The notes beneath the pieces were generated by a model. It did no database searches. It was not told the DNA's origin and saw nothing but the letters and a program-made list of their open reading frames with translations. Below, one piece after another: positions 36,553 through 48,496 of a stretch of 64,000 nt of DNA. Where the stretch lies: contig WSUB01000012.1 of NCBI GenBank assembly GCA_019633425.1, positions 124,001-188,000 of the forward strand, given 5' to 3'. This DNA is from Tulasnella sp. 424 (lineage: Eukaryota; Basidiomycota; Agaricomycetes; Cantharellales; Tulasnellaceae). The position numbers and the translations under genes were made by a program. Every line of letters begins with the position of its first letter. Within the stretch, counting starts at the first letter, position 1.

Positions 36553-36684
36553 CCACGCCCACCAGTCCGATCTGCATTCCTCACAACCTCTCCCTCCTCC
36601 TCTTGTAACCGTCTTGTACTCTCTCTCTCTCCCACATACTCCCAACCTAATCCACCTCCACCCTCCCTCACACACACATCCACA

Positions 36685-37392
36685 ATGCGCCCTCAATCAA
36701 CTCAATACGGCCTCCCCCTCATCCTCGAAGACCTCTCAGGCCAGGTCAACAAGCCAACAGCGTACACCGACCTCTACGACCGCCTGCGCATCACCTGCAC
36801 CCCATCCGCATCCTCGTCCAAGGACCTCTTGCAACTGGCCTTCAAGTTGGGTTCCAACGGCCGTCCGGGAGCAGATGCGGTGATCGACATCCCTTTGAAG
36901 AAGTTCGAAGGCGCCACGATCTCGTACGCTGGTAGCCCCACTCCCATCCCCGTGGAGGCCTATATGAGGAAGGTCAAAGGCTTGAGGTGCGTCTCTCCCT
37001 TTGCCGTCGTCGTTTGAAATTTCAACATGAACTGACCCACCTAACGCTTACAGCTCCCGCTCGCCTTGCCGCCGCTTCACCGCGTCCGACTCACACTCCT
37101 ACACCTGGTCGCTCGTCCAATCCAACCCCAAGGACAAGTCCACGCAAGCTTGGACCTGCACCCAGGCCGATTCAGGAGCGGTCGTAGCCGAGTACACCGT
37201 CAACGACTCCAACGTCACCGGAAGCACCAGCGCAGCGGTCTTGACCGTTGAAGAGCACTGCAGTGGGATCGTGCTAGGTGGGACTCGCGTCATAATGACC
37301 CTTCAGAACGTTTAGGACTGACTCGCGAGACCCCTTTAGAACTCTTGACGACGTTGACCATCGTCCGACACATCGCTGCCAACAAGCTGTAA
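36685..37392 (+). CDS. DUF6593-like protein, copy 1
   Basis: Three exons (36685-36986, 37054-37277, 37340-37392) give 192 aa. The protein has no signal peptide or clear catalytic motif. Segments such as RRFTASDSHSYTWSLV, WTCTQADSGAVVAEY and the helical end LELLTTLTIVRHIA match the pattern of basidiomycete DUF6593 proteins: a beta-rich domain with a conserved Y-x-W and a hydrophobic C-terminal helix. Function is unknown. The paralogue at 47718 shares the intron positions, and its middle exon is also exactly 224 nt. The start is the first ATG after the C/T-rich leader. Confidence 0.85.
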
Positions 37393-40300
37393 TGCAATCA
37401 AGCACGCACCCCCAGCATCGCAGTTTCTTCGCCTTCGCCTTCACATACTGTATCATCATCGTCCACCGCACCGCATCGTACCTTACGCTCTGCTCTCTCC
37501 TCCCATCTAATCTACCTCAACCCCCCTCCGCACCATTATTCACCTTACCTTACCCACAAAAACCTCCCCCACTCGCACACACCAACTATTTAACTTAATC
37601 AGCCCCCTTCTTTCTTCTTGCTTTCGCCGCTGAGAACCGTGTGTTAGCCCTCCCCTTTTATTATTGTGTTTTTATTTCGACCCCCTCTTATGTTCTTCTC
37701 TTTTCGTCCGCATGGACCTTGATTTACAACTAAGCCTGGAGCTCCTACACCTCTCATACACCTTCTACATTCGCACTTTTCGCAATAGGCTCTTTGTTGT
37801 ACATCCCTCTCCTCCTCCTTAGCTCCACCAGAAAAAATCCCATCCATGCACTGTCTTTTCTACCCTCTTGGAATAGCTTTTCTTCGCCCGGTCTCGATTA
37901 GCTAGCTAGGCTAGGCTATTATGCATCTCTTCATATGAATGATATACATCACATCGAGCAGCGATGCCTCTAGCTTCATGAATAGTCCCCAACTGCGTGC
38001 AACGAGTTACCCCTTCAATTGCAACGTGCACTAAGACATCGTCAATATCCGATAATTAGAGACCCCTGTCCCCATGCCCCCAATTTCCGGAGGTCGGGAT
38101 GGACTTCCGAATTCGTTGTCAGACGAACGTGATCAAGCTTGGTGGCATGATCGACGAGTAATTGAAATTATGGTCCAAAGTATTTCCGAACTTTGAATGA
38201 TAAGATTGTATAACCCGCAAAGAACCGTTTGCCGGCGGGAGAACCAACCTTCCCCCATGAAAGCTCACGTTACCTTACCGAAACACGTCCTTATTACCCC
38301 GCACTCCCGGTTCCTTCCATACGAATGGAACCTTTTTTCTCGGCAGTACGTTCTGGCACAGTTCGGGACGTCATTCCGTAGCGCGCCGCGCCGCACTAAA
38401 GGATGACTTTTATGGCATGACATGCGGGCGGGGTCAGACGACAGGCCTTCGCATGCGTCGATCGTTTCCCGAAACAGGTTTCGTACGTCGGGAAGAGTTT
38501 CCGTTGTATGTACGTTCGTCCTAACGCCGCAACCTCCCCACGAGACGTACATACGACGTCCGGAAGCTAAAACCTGAGAGCGCCGAAAAGCAGGTTGATA
38601 TATCGTGGTTTTATTACAGGAAGAATGGATAAGGCAAAAAAGTAGAAGAGAAACGCGCGCATAGAGCGAGCTTGTCCTCTGGTCGAGTCTTGTCTTGTGC
38701 TCAATGGACGGTCAGACCGTCGACGTCCTCAAGCCCCTCACTCCGTGTTCGTCGGGGGCTCGGGCACGTTTTCCTCTTAGACGTTTTCCAGGCTAGAAAA
38801 AACTCCACATAAACTAAACGTACCCCCGGATAAAGTTCCGTTCGGAAACGACGAGGAACGAGTCGGGGATGGCTAGCCGAAGCGGAGAGCGAAAACTATA
38901 TTATTATTATTATTCCCATCAAAAAGCAACGAAACAACGCATGAGACATGAAACTAAAACGTCAAAAAGTCAAGAAAGCCACCAACCGCGGTACCGTAAC
39001 CCCAGGAATGAAACATTTGGGACCTCCCCGGCAGGCTTCTTCGAAAGGTTGATGGGCTGACATACGTATGATTGGTAAAACCAGGGGGTCCCCTCCACTT
39101 TCCTTATTAGGGTAAAACAGGGCCTCTCGTAGCCCAAAGAAGGGAAAAAAAAGTCTAAATTGGTAATCCAGACATGAAGCTGCTGCGGGAGGCGGCGAGT
39201 GGGCGGCCCGTCGTAGTAAACGTAAGATGAAAGAAAATTTGAAATTTCTCGATCGAAAGTTCTTGATTATGGGAAGTAGTTGGTGGAACAAAAGCCGACT
39301 AATTCGCCGGCCTACTAGCAGCCGGGGTCGTAAACGTGTGTCGACGTCTGTGTACGTTGCTTTTTTGCCACAACGGACAATCGAGGACGATACGGGCTTT
39401 GATTTGGTTCAGAAAGCCGAGATGATAATGGAATGTGTGGCAAAGATCTGGTTTCGCTCCCGGTCGACGGCTTCTATCTTGCCTCTTTTGCCTGGGGTAA
39501 CGTCGTTCTCTCAGCCGATTTTGCCCCCAACACCCCGATTTCGGAGCCGAAACCGCGAGCCTCCATCCGCGCTTCCGAGAAGCCTGGCAAGTTTGCGCAG
39601 CAAGTGAGGCAAAAGTCCGGGCTGACAATCTTCACTATAATTTTAGCTAAAGATAGCTTCTCGGGTCTCATTCGCAGAAAGTCAATCTTGAGGCTGAAAA
39701 TCCGTATATTAAACCTCTTCCGTTAGTAGGCGACTTCGCCCACAAATGCAACATCTTCCCCTGACCGACTTTTTGATGGGATTGGGGCTTTCCTGCCTTG
39801 GAGAGAGTGTGCTCGACTTACCAGAAATGGTAAGCTAGCGGAGACCGAACTCTACCTCGAACAAGCCACTCTTCTTTGTATATTCGTCACCCCCCGCCAT
39901 TTCTGGTGATGCCAGTGCTGTGCGTGCCAAGTTACCGAGCGACCATCATACTTACGTCGTTTATCCGGTGATCCCCGGTATTCAAGGCACCGGCGGCTCA
40001 GTTTGGGGTTGATCAGTGAAGGCTGTTTCGTTCAGCCGGCGGTTCGCTCTATCGAGTTAAATGAGCCTCTCCGGACGACTCACTGGAAGTGACTCGTTCT
40101 TTAGTCACCGACCACCTTTCTTGGCCTTTGAGACAGTCCACCATTGCGGAGGCCCCGTCGACCCTGTGGAAGGCAGTTCTTCAGACCTCGGATCCGGCCG
40201 GTTCAGCACCTTGGTGGGGGATAACGGGTGGATGAAGAATTGGTCCGAAGTCAAAAGATTAGGATGGTGCAAATTTGGAAGTAGGAACTGCCTCGTGCGG

Positions 40301-43300
40301 GAAAGAAACCGGTGGGGAGATACATCAACTTACCGGACTCATTGATTCGAAAGGGTCGAGTGGATGTGAATGCGCCACGGACTACCGGTGAGAACAGTCT
40401 CAAATCCCCCGATATCGCTTCGTTTGTTCACCCCAGCAACAGACGGGGCTAGGATGTAACATTAAGAAATGCCTTGAGCTCCGGAGCGAGTTCCCGGTCG
40501 TCGGAGTTCGTTCTTCGTCATTTCAACTCACGCTGCAAGCAAAAGAAACGTTTTTTGATCCAAAACTAAACATATCACAGAGTGAGGTTTGGGAGAATTT
40601 TGATGACCTGTAGGAAGCCAAACGCGCAACTTTGGCGAAAGTCGCATCTCGAATGGTCCTTGATAATCTCGAACAGCCGGATTAACACAGTGGCGACCTT
40701 CGGGATTGTGCGCTTGATAACAGCTCGGTCCTTCCCACCTCCCAGCCGCGGCGGAGGCGGAAGCGAGGCCTTATGTCCGGTTATCCGCAGCAGACCGGAT
40801 AAATCAGTGCGTGCGTGAATCCAGACACCCGAAGGATAACCATCCTAGCAAGTATATATCGCCAGATAGTTCTTCCTCATATGACGAGCCTCGGAACGTA
40901 AGTTAGAGGGACGGAAGGTGATGTGGAATTCTGACTTGCCCAGAATTGGAACATCTGACCGGTATGTTGCCAGGATGCGCCAGATCGAGGTCGACAATGC
41001 CGTTCACTTGAACACTTGTTCCCTTTCTTGAAGTGTGATGCCTTACGCAAGTCAGGCGAGAATATCAAGCCTGCCGGTGAACAATAGCCCACCCTTGAAC
41101 GGTCATTGGGCTAAGTCTTGCCCGAGCAACGTCTGAGCCGATCGGTCTAAGAAGCCTTACCACACTGACAGCCATAAAGAAAGATACCCTATCCGGAAAT
41201 CTGGAGCATGCAATTGGCATACGCGGTGGGTGAGAGAGAAACCCAGGTGGCGACGCTTGAAGCGGCTGAGCCGCGTTGTCCAGCTCTCTCTTTAGTAGCG
41301 ATGCATTTCATCCAGCTAACTGCAAGAGATTCGCAAGGGTTTCCTAAGAGGGATAGCTCTCTGAAAGGAAGATCTACCCTGCCATATGAGGGAGGGGTTC
41401 TCAAAGGAGTCTCGAGTCATGGCCGGCGACTGCGGATGGCGTCGGTGATCGTGATCATCTAGAGCGTTGATTTCGCTTGCTTCTAGAAGCTTGTGCAAAC
41501 GTCTTCCATATTTTGCTGTGACATAAATCACTGGGGAACGCTTCGAAGTGATGGGGAAACAGTGTCTGGAATCGGGCATTCCCGAGTGCTTGATTTGCAA
41601 AGTGGAGGAGCAACCGGCTTCAGGCCCGTCAGGCAATATTCCTCGCCTAAGATGGCCAACGACCAGGCGGCCGGGCACGGAGCCCGTAGGCTTTGAGGCG
41701 AGCTTCGTAATGGAGGAAGCGTGCGGGAGTCGCTTCAAGATGGTGACTAAGATTGACTGTGCTCTGCTGAACGTCCCAGTCTTGCCTCGATCACAGAAGG
41801 TTGTCCATGGGGCCGTGTAACAAAGCTTCGGTCCGTCGCGCCATCTTCCGGTATGTAAGTACATTCCCCAGACACCGAATTTCCTCGGGCTGGCCTGGGG
41901 TTCTCTGGCCACAAGAAGGCACCCAAACTGTTTGGGGGTCCCCAAGCCACCCAGCACCACGTTCGGCAAGTTTTCCGGGGAGGGGCTCCGTTGCGCCTTT
42001 GCTTCGTGACGTCAGTCAAGGTGTTTCATGGCAAAAGGTCTGCCGATGCCGGGGTGATGAGTAATGCGTGGTCCGACGGGGAAGAAGGGGTGTTGCCCGA
42101 CGGTGTGATTGTGGCTGAACATTTGCACTCTTGCTCTTCGGGGCCCAGATCGCGAGTGCACTAATATTGCCTACTAAATACAAATCTTGCCGAAGCGTCC
42201 GGCATTAATAGTCTGGAAGTCTGGAAATGGTAAAAATGGAATTGGAAGAGGTTGTTCTGCTTAGCCGGCTTCGAACTCGCTTCCAGACTAAGAGATTGTC
42301 CAAACCCCCATTGAACCCTCGTTGATCACTTTAATCTCGACGCAACAGCACCGCTTTTCGAAGAGGCTATGGAACGGAACGGAAAGTCAAGCCTATACTT
42401 ACTGCCGCAGGATCGCCGTTTGAATACGCGGGGATACCAAGCCGGTGAGTAAGTCGTTCGATCTTTTTTTATCCTAATGACGCGAGACGCGGCACGGAGC
42501 CTGTTTCAAATAATGAATTGTGAGGCCATTGGAACAACCTTTTGAATGGTGATAGAGATATATGGGTGATCAATAAGCCAAGGTATATCCAATAGGAACT
42601 ATAGCCTGGAGGCCAAGTTGCAAGAGCCACTGCCCGTGGGTATGACTAGCCTCCACACCCTCAGTTGTAAGGAGTCTGTAGGAATGTGAAGGGAGGTGTT
42701 TGAGCCCGGGTCCACATGAGCTCGGAATGTTCCACGTGCGCTGAAAGAAGTATCCACGGATGGTCAGGGAATGAAAGTGCCAAGGGATGAGGGTTTCTTC
42801 ATAAGAAAATGCCCCGAAACGGGATGGGCATATTGGAAAGCCCGGATATTCAGAAATTCCGCAACGAACCAGAAGGTGATTGCAATATAGCTCCCGAGCT
42901 GACATCCTGAAAAGGATGAAATTGTTCGTGTTGAAGAGTTTCCTGAATCGGCCGGTGAAGTCATGCCGAAGAATTTGGAATTCTTAGCTTAGAACTAGAC
43001 GGCAACATGTGAGGCGCTATATGTTGCGCCAAACCGAGATGCCGGCTGCTTGCTCTGTAGAAACGCGACCCCAGCCAAATTAGGAGATGGCGAATTCATT
43101 CGAACGGCAAAAGATAGAATGATAGTATGTCTTGCAGCGGGAGAATAAGTTAAACCATATTTCAATTTGCTAATGTATACCAATAGGTGAATGTCTCTTG
43201 AACTCAGTCCTGGAAGAACGAATTTGCTGCAGTCGACAAGTGGCAGGGTGCCTCACTGGCGGTGGGTAGCAGTCGAGCCCAGGATAGCTGCGCTCGGAGT

Positions 43301-46300
43301 TGGCGTGAGATAATTCTTGGAATTGCTGTATCTTTTAACTTTCATCCGCCTCTAGATTTTCTTCCCGAACTCAATACTCAGGTTCGGGGAGGTGGGGTTC
43401 TCCGAGCCTAGGGCCGATGCTCAACGAAACGCGTCCCCCAGTTCTCTCACATTCCTTCCACACTATCGATGAGAAAATAAAGAGGGCCCTTTGCCGAATG
43501 AGGATATATTAACGGCAAGTTCGTGATACCAAATACATCGCCGGGAAGAGATCATCCACAAACTCCCCAGCCACTGATCCTCCCTCTCGTACTACACAAC
43601 TTTCTCGATCTCGGCCACCCCGGGAGGATAAAAAGAGGGCCAATATAACCAGATTCAGACAATTTGATTGAGATTTTGTTGGCCTTATCGTCTAGCCGAC
43701 CGTTCTCGTGCACACGTTCCGGGGGGTCGATACGCAGAATGGAGCGCGGTCCAGGCGAACTTCCGAAATCGTGATAGAGACGTTCCAAAGGTCAACATTG
43801 CATCATGTTTAAACCAAAAGGCAAAGCATGGAAAGTTCGGTTGATCCGTAACGGCAAATAAGTCGGATCAGTTTGGTGGGCCTTGGTGATGCGAATGCCG
43901 TTTTTCTTTTCCCCCCCCCCGCCAAGCCACCAATACCAAAAGCCCATCCGATCGGTTCGGACTTGGGTCCTCGGTCAGATCGGTTTCGCTGAGAAGGGAC
44001 TGGATTGGGATGGTTTGAATTGTTTCCGATTCGAGAAGAAAACATAAGTCGGGCTTCGTTGATCGAGGACAGGTTAGAAGACCCGCTCGGCGTTCTTTGT
44101 GTAATCAATGCAGTCTTGGATTCCACCCGCCGGGGCATTCGACCTTGGATAAACGTTTATCTTACGAGTTTTGTTATACCGAGATAAAGGTAACGCATGA
44201 GCTCACTTTCCCGAATTGACCTTTGGCTTTTTTGAAATTGATCTAGCCATAGCTCGAGACACGCAGTGTTCGTCCAATGGGATGTTGCCGATATCTGGCG
44301 TTTGCAATAACGCAATATTGAAGCCCCCCCAAATATTAGTAAATCAGCCGCCGGGAAATACACTCGATCGCGGATGGAGAGCAGGCACCCGCAGTTCCAC
44401 TAGATTATGACGACTGAAACGCGTCAGAGTCGTTCCTTAATATAGCCTCTTTCGAGCGCGGTGTCTTTGGTTTGCGTGTTGTTGGGAGGAACCGGGAGAT
44501 TGTCGCGCGTCCCGTCGGATGGTGTTGCGCTCCCGGTGCGTCAGCGAATGCGGGACATACGGGTCTCGGGATCCTTCCCTTCTCTTCCGCGCACGTTGTA
44601 GTATTACATTCCTCGAGACATCATAGAGTTGCTGCTTCTTCGTTGGACCAAAAGTAAAAAAAACACGTGTATACTGAAGGAAAGCCGGTAGAATTTTAGA
44701 CACGTCGAGCGTTTCGGCCAGCTGTGTGGGTGGACAAAACAACAGAGTAAAAAAAGTTTCCCAGCAGGGTATGGCGCCGAGGCGTTTCAGGCACCCGAAA
44801 GGATCAAGAGCGCTGCGAGCTGCGAGCTTTTTCCCCATCATCGGCTCCGGAGTTTTCTTCTTCTCTTATCTATTTTGCTCGCAGAAGCGGAAAGTTCGGG
44901 AACCCCGAGGGAAGCGTCTTTACTATAATAGAGAAGGAGCAACGTGCCCCAACCCAACAATTGACAGGCGTTTCAAGTTCTTTCAGAAAGCGGGGACGTG
45001 TGGGTGCGTGTGTTTTGCGAGCTCGAGTTGAGATTGACTCGAGCATGGATCTCGGGGCGAAGACAACCAAGACGACGACCGCGACGGACGACGTGGCGCA
45101 GAGAACTGGTAAAGAAGAATATACAAGGGTGCCGGTGAGAAAGCGGTATAGTACTTAGGGTGAATTGTGGGCGACAGAGAGGTAAAAACGGGCCCGGAAT
45201 GGAAAGTTGTGTGTGTATGCCCGAGGCTGGTGTTTGAGGGAGCATCGGTTGATTGCCAGCGATGCGCGGCGCTTATGTTGAATTGAATGAGCGTGGATGA
45301 AGACCGGTTTTTGTGACTTGCCAGCGGATTCGAAACCACTTAGGATTGCAACCCTTCGCCACTCGGTCATAGTTAGAAACGAATAAAGAAATTTGTGAAG
45401 AAAACGCTGGGTTCCAGCTTCTAGGCTCCGAGCAGCGGCTTGACTGCAATTCGCTCGCCACTCAGGAATCAGAACAAAATTCGACTATCCCACGATTCTT
45501 CGGTAGTTGCCAGAGAGGACCCAGGAGCTTCGTTCGGTCGTTTCGTTGGCGAGCGAAGCATCCCCCATTGAAGTAAGTAAGCAGAGGAACTTCCCCGAAC
45601 ACATCGCTTCCCCAGACAAGCTTCCCGCTCTTTTGGGATATCTTTTTCTGTTCGATCATTCTTAACACCGCTCTTGACGTACTTAACTATACATGTACAA
45701 GATCATCTTTTTTGCTAAAACGGCTTTTTTTCCTTTGACCTACGACAGATCGGGTTTTTACGTATACGGGATTTCTCTCGATTGGAGCGGTGCAAGGCAT
45801 TCAAGCCCGAGAAACTAGCTGTGCACTGGGCTGACCACCGAATAGAAGACTGACGCGACTTTGCCAGCTCAACACAACAACACACGCGCGAGCCCGCTCC
45901 ACCGAGCCCGAACGCGACGTCCTGTTTCGTCTTTTTGACAGCCAGCGCACGCACGCGCGCGCGCCTCCCTCGGACTGGGATGGGATACAGCAACAAATGA
46001 GTTTTTTCGGTTGAGAAGGCCTTTGGGCATTTCTCCGCGGGTAGCCTTCCGCTTGGCTAATTACGCCGGGGGAGGAGTGGGTGCTCCGCGCGTGTCGTTG
46101 GTTAGGTGTAGCTTGTTATGGGCTTTTTTCTCTTCGCTTTCACAACTAAGGTACGTATACGTTATACGTTTTTCGAGCGCCGCCCCACCCGCCGCGCCCG
46201 CACTCCGGTTTTCGCCCTTTCCCTTGAACCTTCGCTCCGATGCTCCTGCGCGTTGCCCGGCAATCGCGCGTGCAACCCTCTCCTCATCCGCCGTCCAGGC

Positions 46301-47550
46301 AATGATGGGCGGCGGTTCGGCTTGGCGGTAGGGGCGGGGGCGTGTTTGTTGCCGACCTGAAGGGTAATCGGCGAGCAATGCGACAGGTCGGTTGCAAGGT
46401 AGGTTTGCAGAGGTTCGTGAGGGAGATCCGGCCTACCCGGAGCGTCGGGGAGGGTTGGGAATGCCGAACGTAGTGAGAGAGAGAGATGTGATTGCCTCGA
46501 ATGATGGGTGTTGTCGTTGTCGTCGGTCGGTCGTCGAGGTGGCCATGGTGAATCGTTCGCCGCAGCCGCCCTCGTGATGACGACACTGCCCAGAAGTATT
46601 CTTAGTCTCGATCTTCTAGCTTACTTTTTGTTTTTCTAAAACGCAGCCCGAGCCCATTAATTGATTTGATGGAAGGCCCGTGATTACACTAACAGCCGGC
46701 GCGGCCACCGAACATGATCTTTTTTTTTTTCTTTTTTTGTCAACCCGCCCATTCCTCTTTTTCGCCGACTTTCTTACGAGCAACGTTTTTCGTACAACGA
46801 CCAACAGCAGCAACGCGATAACGACCTTTTCCCTTCACATCGGCGGATCCCGTCCACCTTCCGGCGTTTCAAGCGAAGGTTGCTCGTCCAGTCGCTTTTT
46901 TGCGCTCCTCAGGGAAGCTGGGGAGGGGGAGCCTTGCCAAGTAGGTAGTGGGTTATGTGAAAGTGAGATCGCTGGGTTGGGTTTACCCGTTAGGGAAAAT
47001 CGGTGCCCCTTGCGCCGAAATTTTCGGTTCTGTTACGCGATCTGCTTTTTCTTTTTTGTCTTTTCTGGTTCCGCAGGCATTTCGGGAGACATGCCAGTGT
47101 ATGTACGTATCGTCGGAAAAGGGTGGAAGAACTCCATGGGCCTTCCTTCTTGCCACGAGAAAGAAGGTGGAAACCGAAAAATGATGAAACATAGAAGAAG
47201 AGTGAAAAAAGTGAAAATAACAAAATAAAGACCTACAGAATAGGGGGTGAGAGAGCTAAACCCGTTTCGGTTGGGGTGTCAGGGAAGGGGGGGGGGAGGT
47301 GTTAGGCAGGGACGGGAGTTGGAATCCGGAACGCCGGTGCCAGCTGATGGGAGGGAAGGAGATTCAGGGTGCATCTCCATCATCCCTACCTCTTTTACTC
47401 CCCGTTGCATCACGTCTCGTATTAAAAAAAAAGACTGAAATTTGGATTTCGACTGCCGCTAGCTGCTGTTGCCTCGATCCCTTCCTCCCCCTTCCCTCAT
47501 CATCTCACCAACCCATCAAAGCGACCTGTGATATATATACAGCATATACG
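37393..47550. other. Gene-poor interval between DUF6593 paralogues
   Basis: About 10 kb without a supportable gene. The first about 500 bp is strongly C/T-rich on the plus strand and may be a long 3' UTR. A tRNA-like A-box/B-box pair lies near 45300-45372 (minus) but lacks a complete cloverleaf. G-rich and C-rich runs occur near 43910 and 47290. No transposon core gene was recognised. Confidence 0.35.
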
Positions 47551-47558
47551 TATATAAA
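47551..47558 (+). promoter_or_regulatory. TATA box of DUF6593 gene copy 2
   Basis: TATATAAA, 167 bp before the start codon at 47718 and followed by a CT-repeat-rich leader (47560-47640). The arrangement is the same as at copy 1. Confidence 0.5.
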
Positions 47559-47717
47559 CACCCTCTCTCTCGTCAATCCTCGGACGCTCTCTCGGTCGCA
47601 ACTCTTTCTCCCTCTCTCTCTCACTCTCTCGCTCGATCTCTAACCACCTACACAACACGCAACGTACATCTCCCCTGTTAAACCCTCCCGCGACCCACCC
47701 ACCCAACTATAACAGCA

Positions 47718-48496
47718 ATGTACGACGGTCCCTTCGGCCTCCCATTCGTCTTCCAAGACAGCACCGGCAGCTTGACGAACACGACCCTCGTCGACATCTA
47801 CGGCCGTCTCACCATCCGAGTCGACGAATCCTTGTCCAGACCAGGCAGAAGCGTGACCATGATCAGAGTCGTCGACGCGAGAGACGATAACGCTCCTCTG
47901 GTGCCCAACGCCGTTCTGGACTTTGACCTTAAAGGCAGCAGCAATGGGAGCGGTGGATTAGGCGTGGTTGGATTCCCGCCGAAGCAGAATATGCCGATGG
48001 AGAGCTATTTGAAGAAGATGAGCGGGAGTAATTCTGGAGGGTGAGTAGCTAGCCGTCGCGTGCCAGTCCAGCTTGGAATATATTACTAACACATCTACGT
48101 TCGAATAGATTACTATGCAGGAGGTTCCTAGCCTCGGACGGACAGGAATACAAGTGGACGCTGGTCTCTGGCGGACCCGGAAGCAGGGTGCAATGGACCT
48201 GCTCGACGTCGCAGACCAACTACCTCGTCGCGTCGTACGAGGAATGCGACGGCGCCATGACGAGCGGACGGCCAGGCGCCGAGGATTCGCGGTTGTTCAC
48301 CGTCGTCGATACTTGGGTGTATCTCGTCGTTGGTACGTGTTGTTAAAATCTTGTTGTGGGCCTGTGTATTCAGGGGTACGAGGGATGGTGTAGGCTGACG
48401 ATGACGCGCTCCGACGCTGTTTCCCCCTTCACAGAGCTTCTCACTAGTCTCACCATCGCACGTCAAATATCAACGAGAGAGCTCAACTGCTCGTAG
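47718..48496 (+). CDS. DUF6593-like protein, copy 2
   Basis: Three exons (47718-48040, 48109-48332, 48435-48496) give 202 aa. The order of features matches copy 1: GPFGLPFVFQDSTGSLTN (compare YGLPLILEDLSGQVNK), CRRFLASDGQEYKWTLVSG, VQWTCSTSQTNYLVASYEE and the C-terminal helix VVELLTSLTIARQIS. No signal peptide or enzyme motif. Function unknown. Both copies sit behind a TATA box and pyrimidine-rich leader and are followed by long C/T-rich sequence, so the whole unit, not only the coding part, seems shared. Confidence 0.85.

Noticed and set aside
42240..42310. Possible tRNA T-arm (GAGTTCGAAGCC) on the minus strand
   Set aside because: The stem does not pair and no A-box or cloverleaf could be fitted upstream.
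45300..45372. tRNA-like A-box (TGACCGAGTGG) and B-box (GGTTTCGAATCC) on the minus strand
   Set aside because: The distance between the boxes is too short for an anticodon arm plus variable loop and no acceptor stem forms. At best a tRNA or SINE relic.
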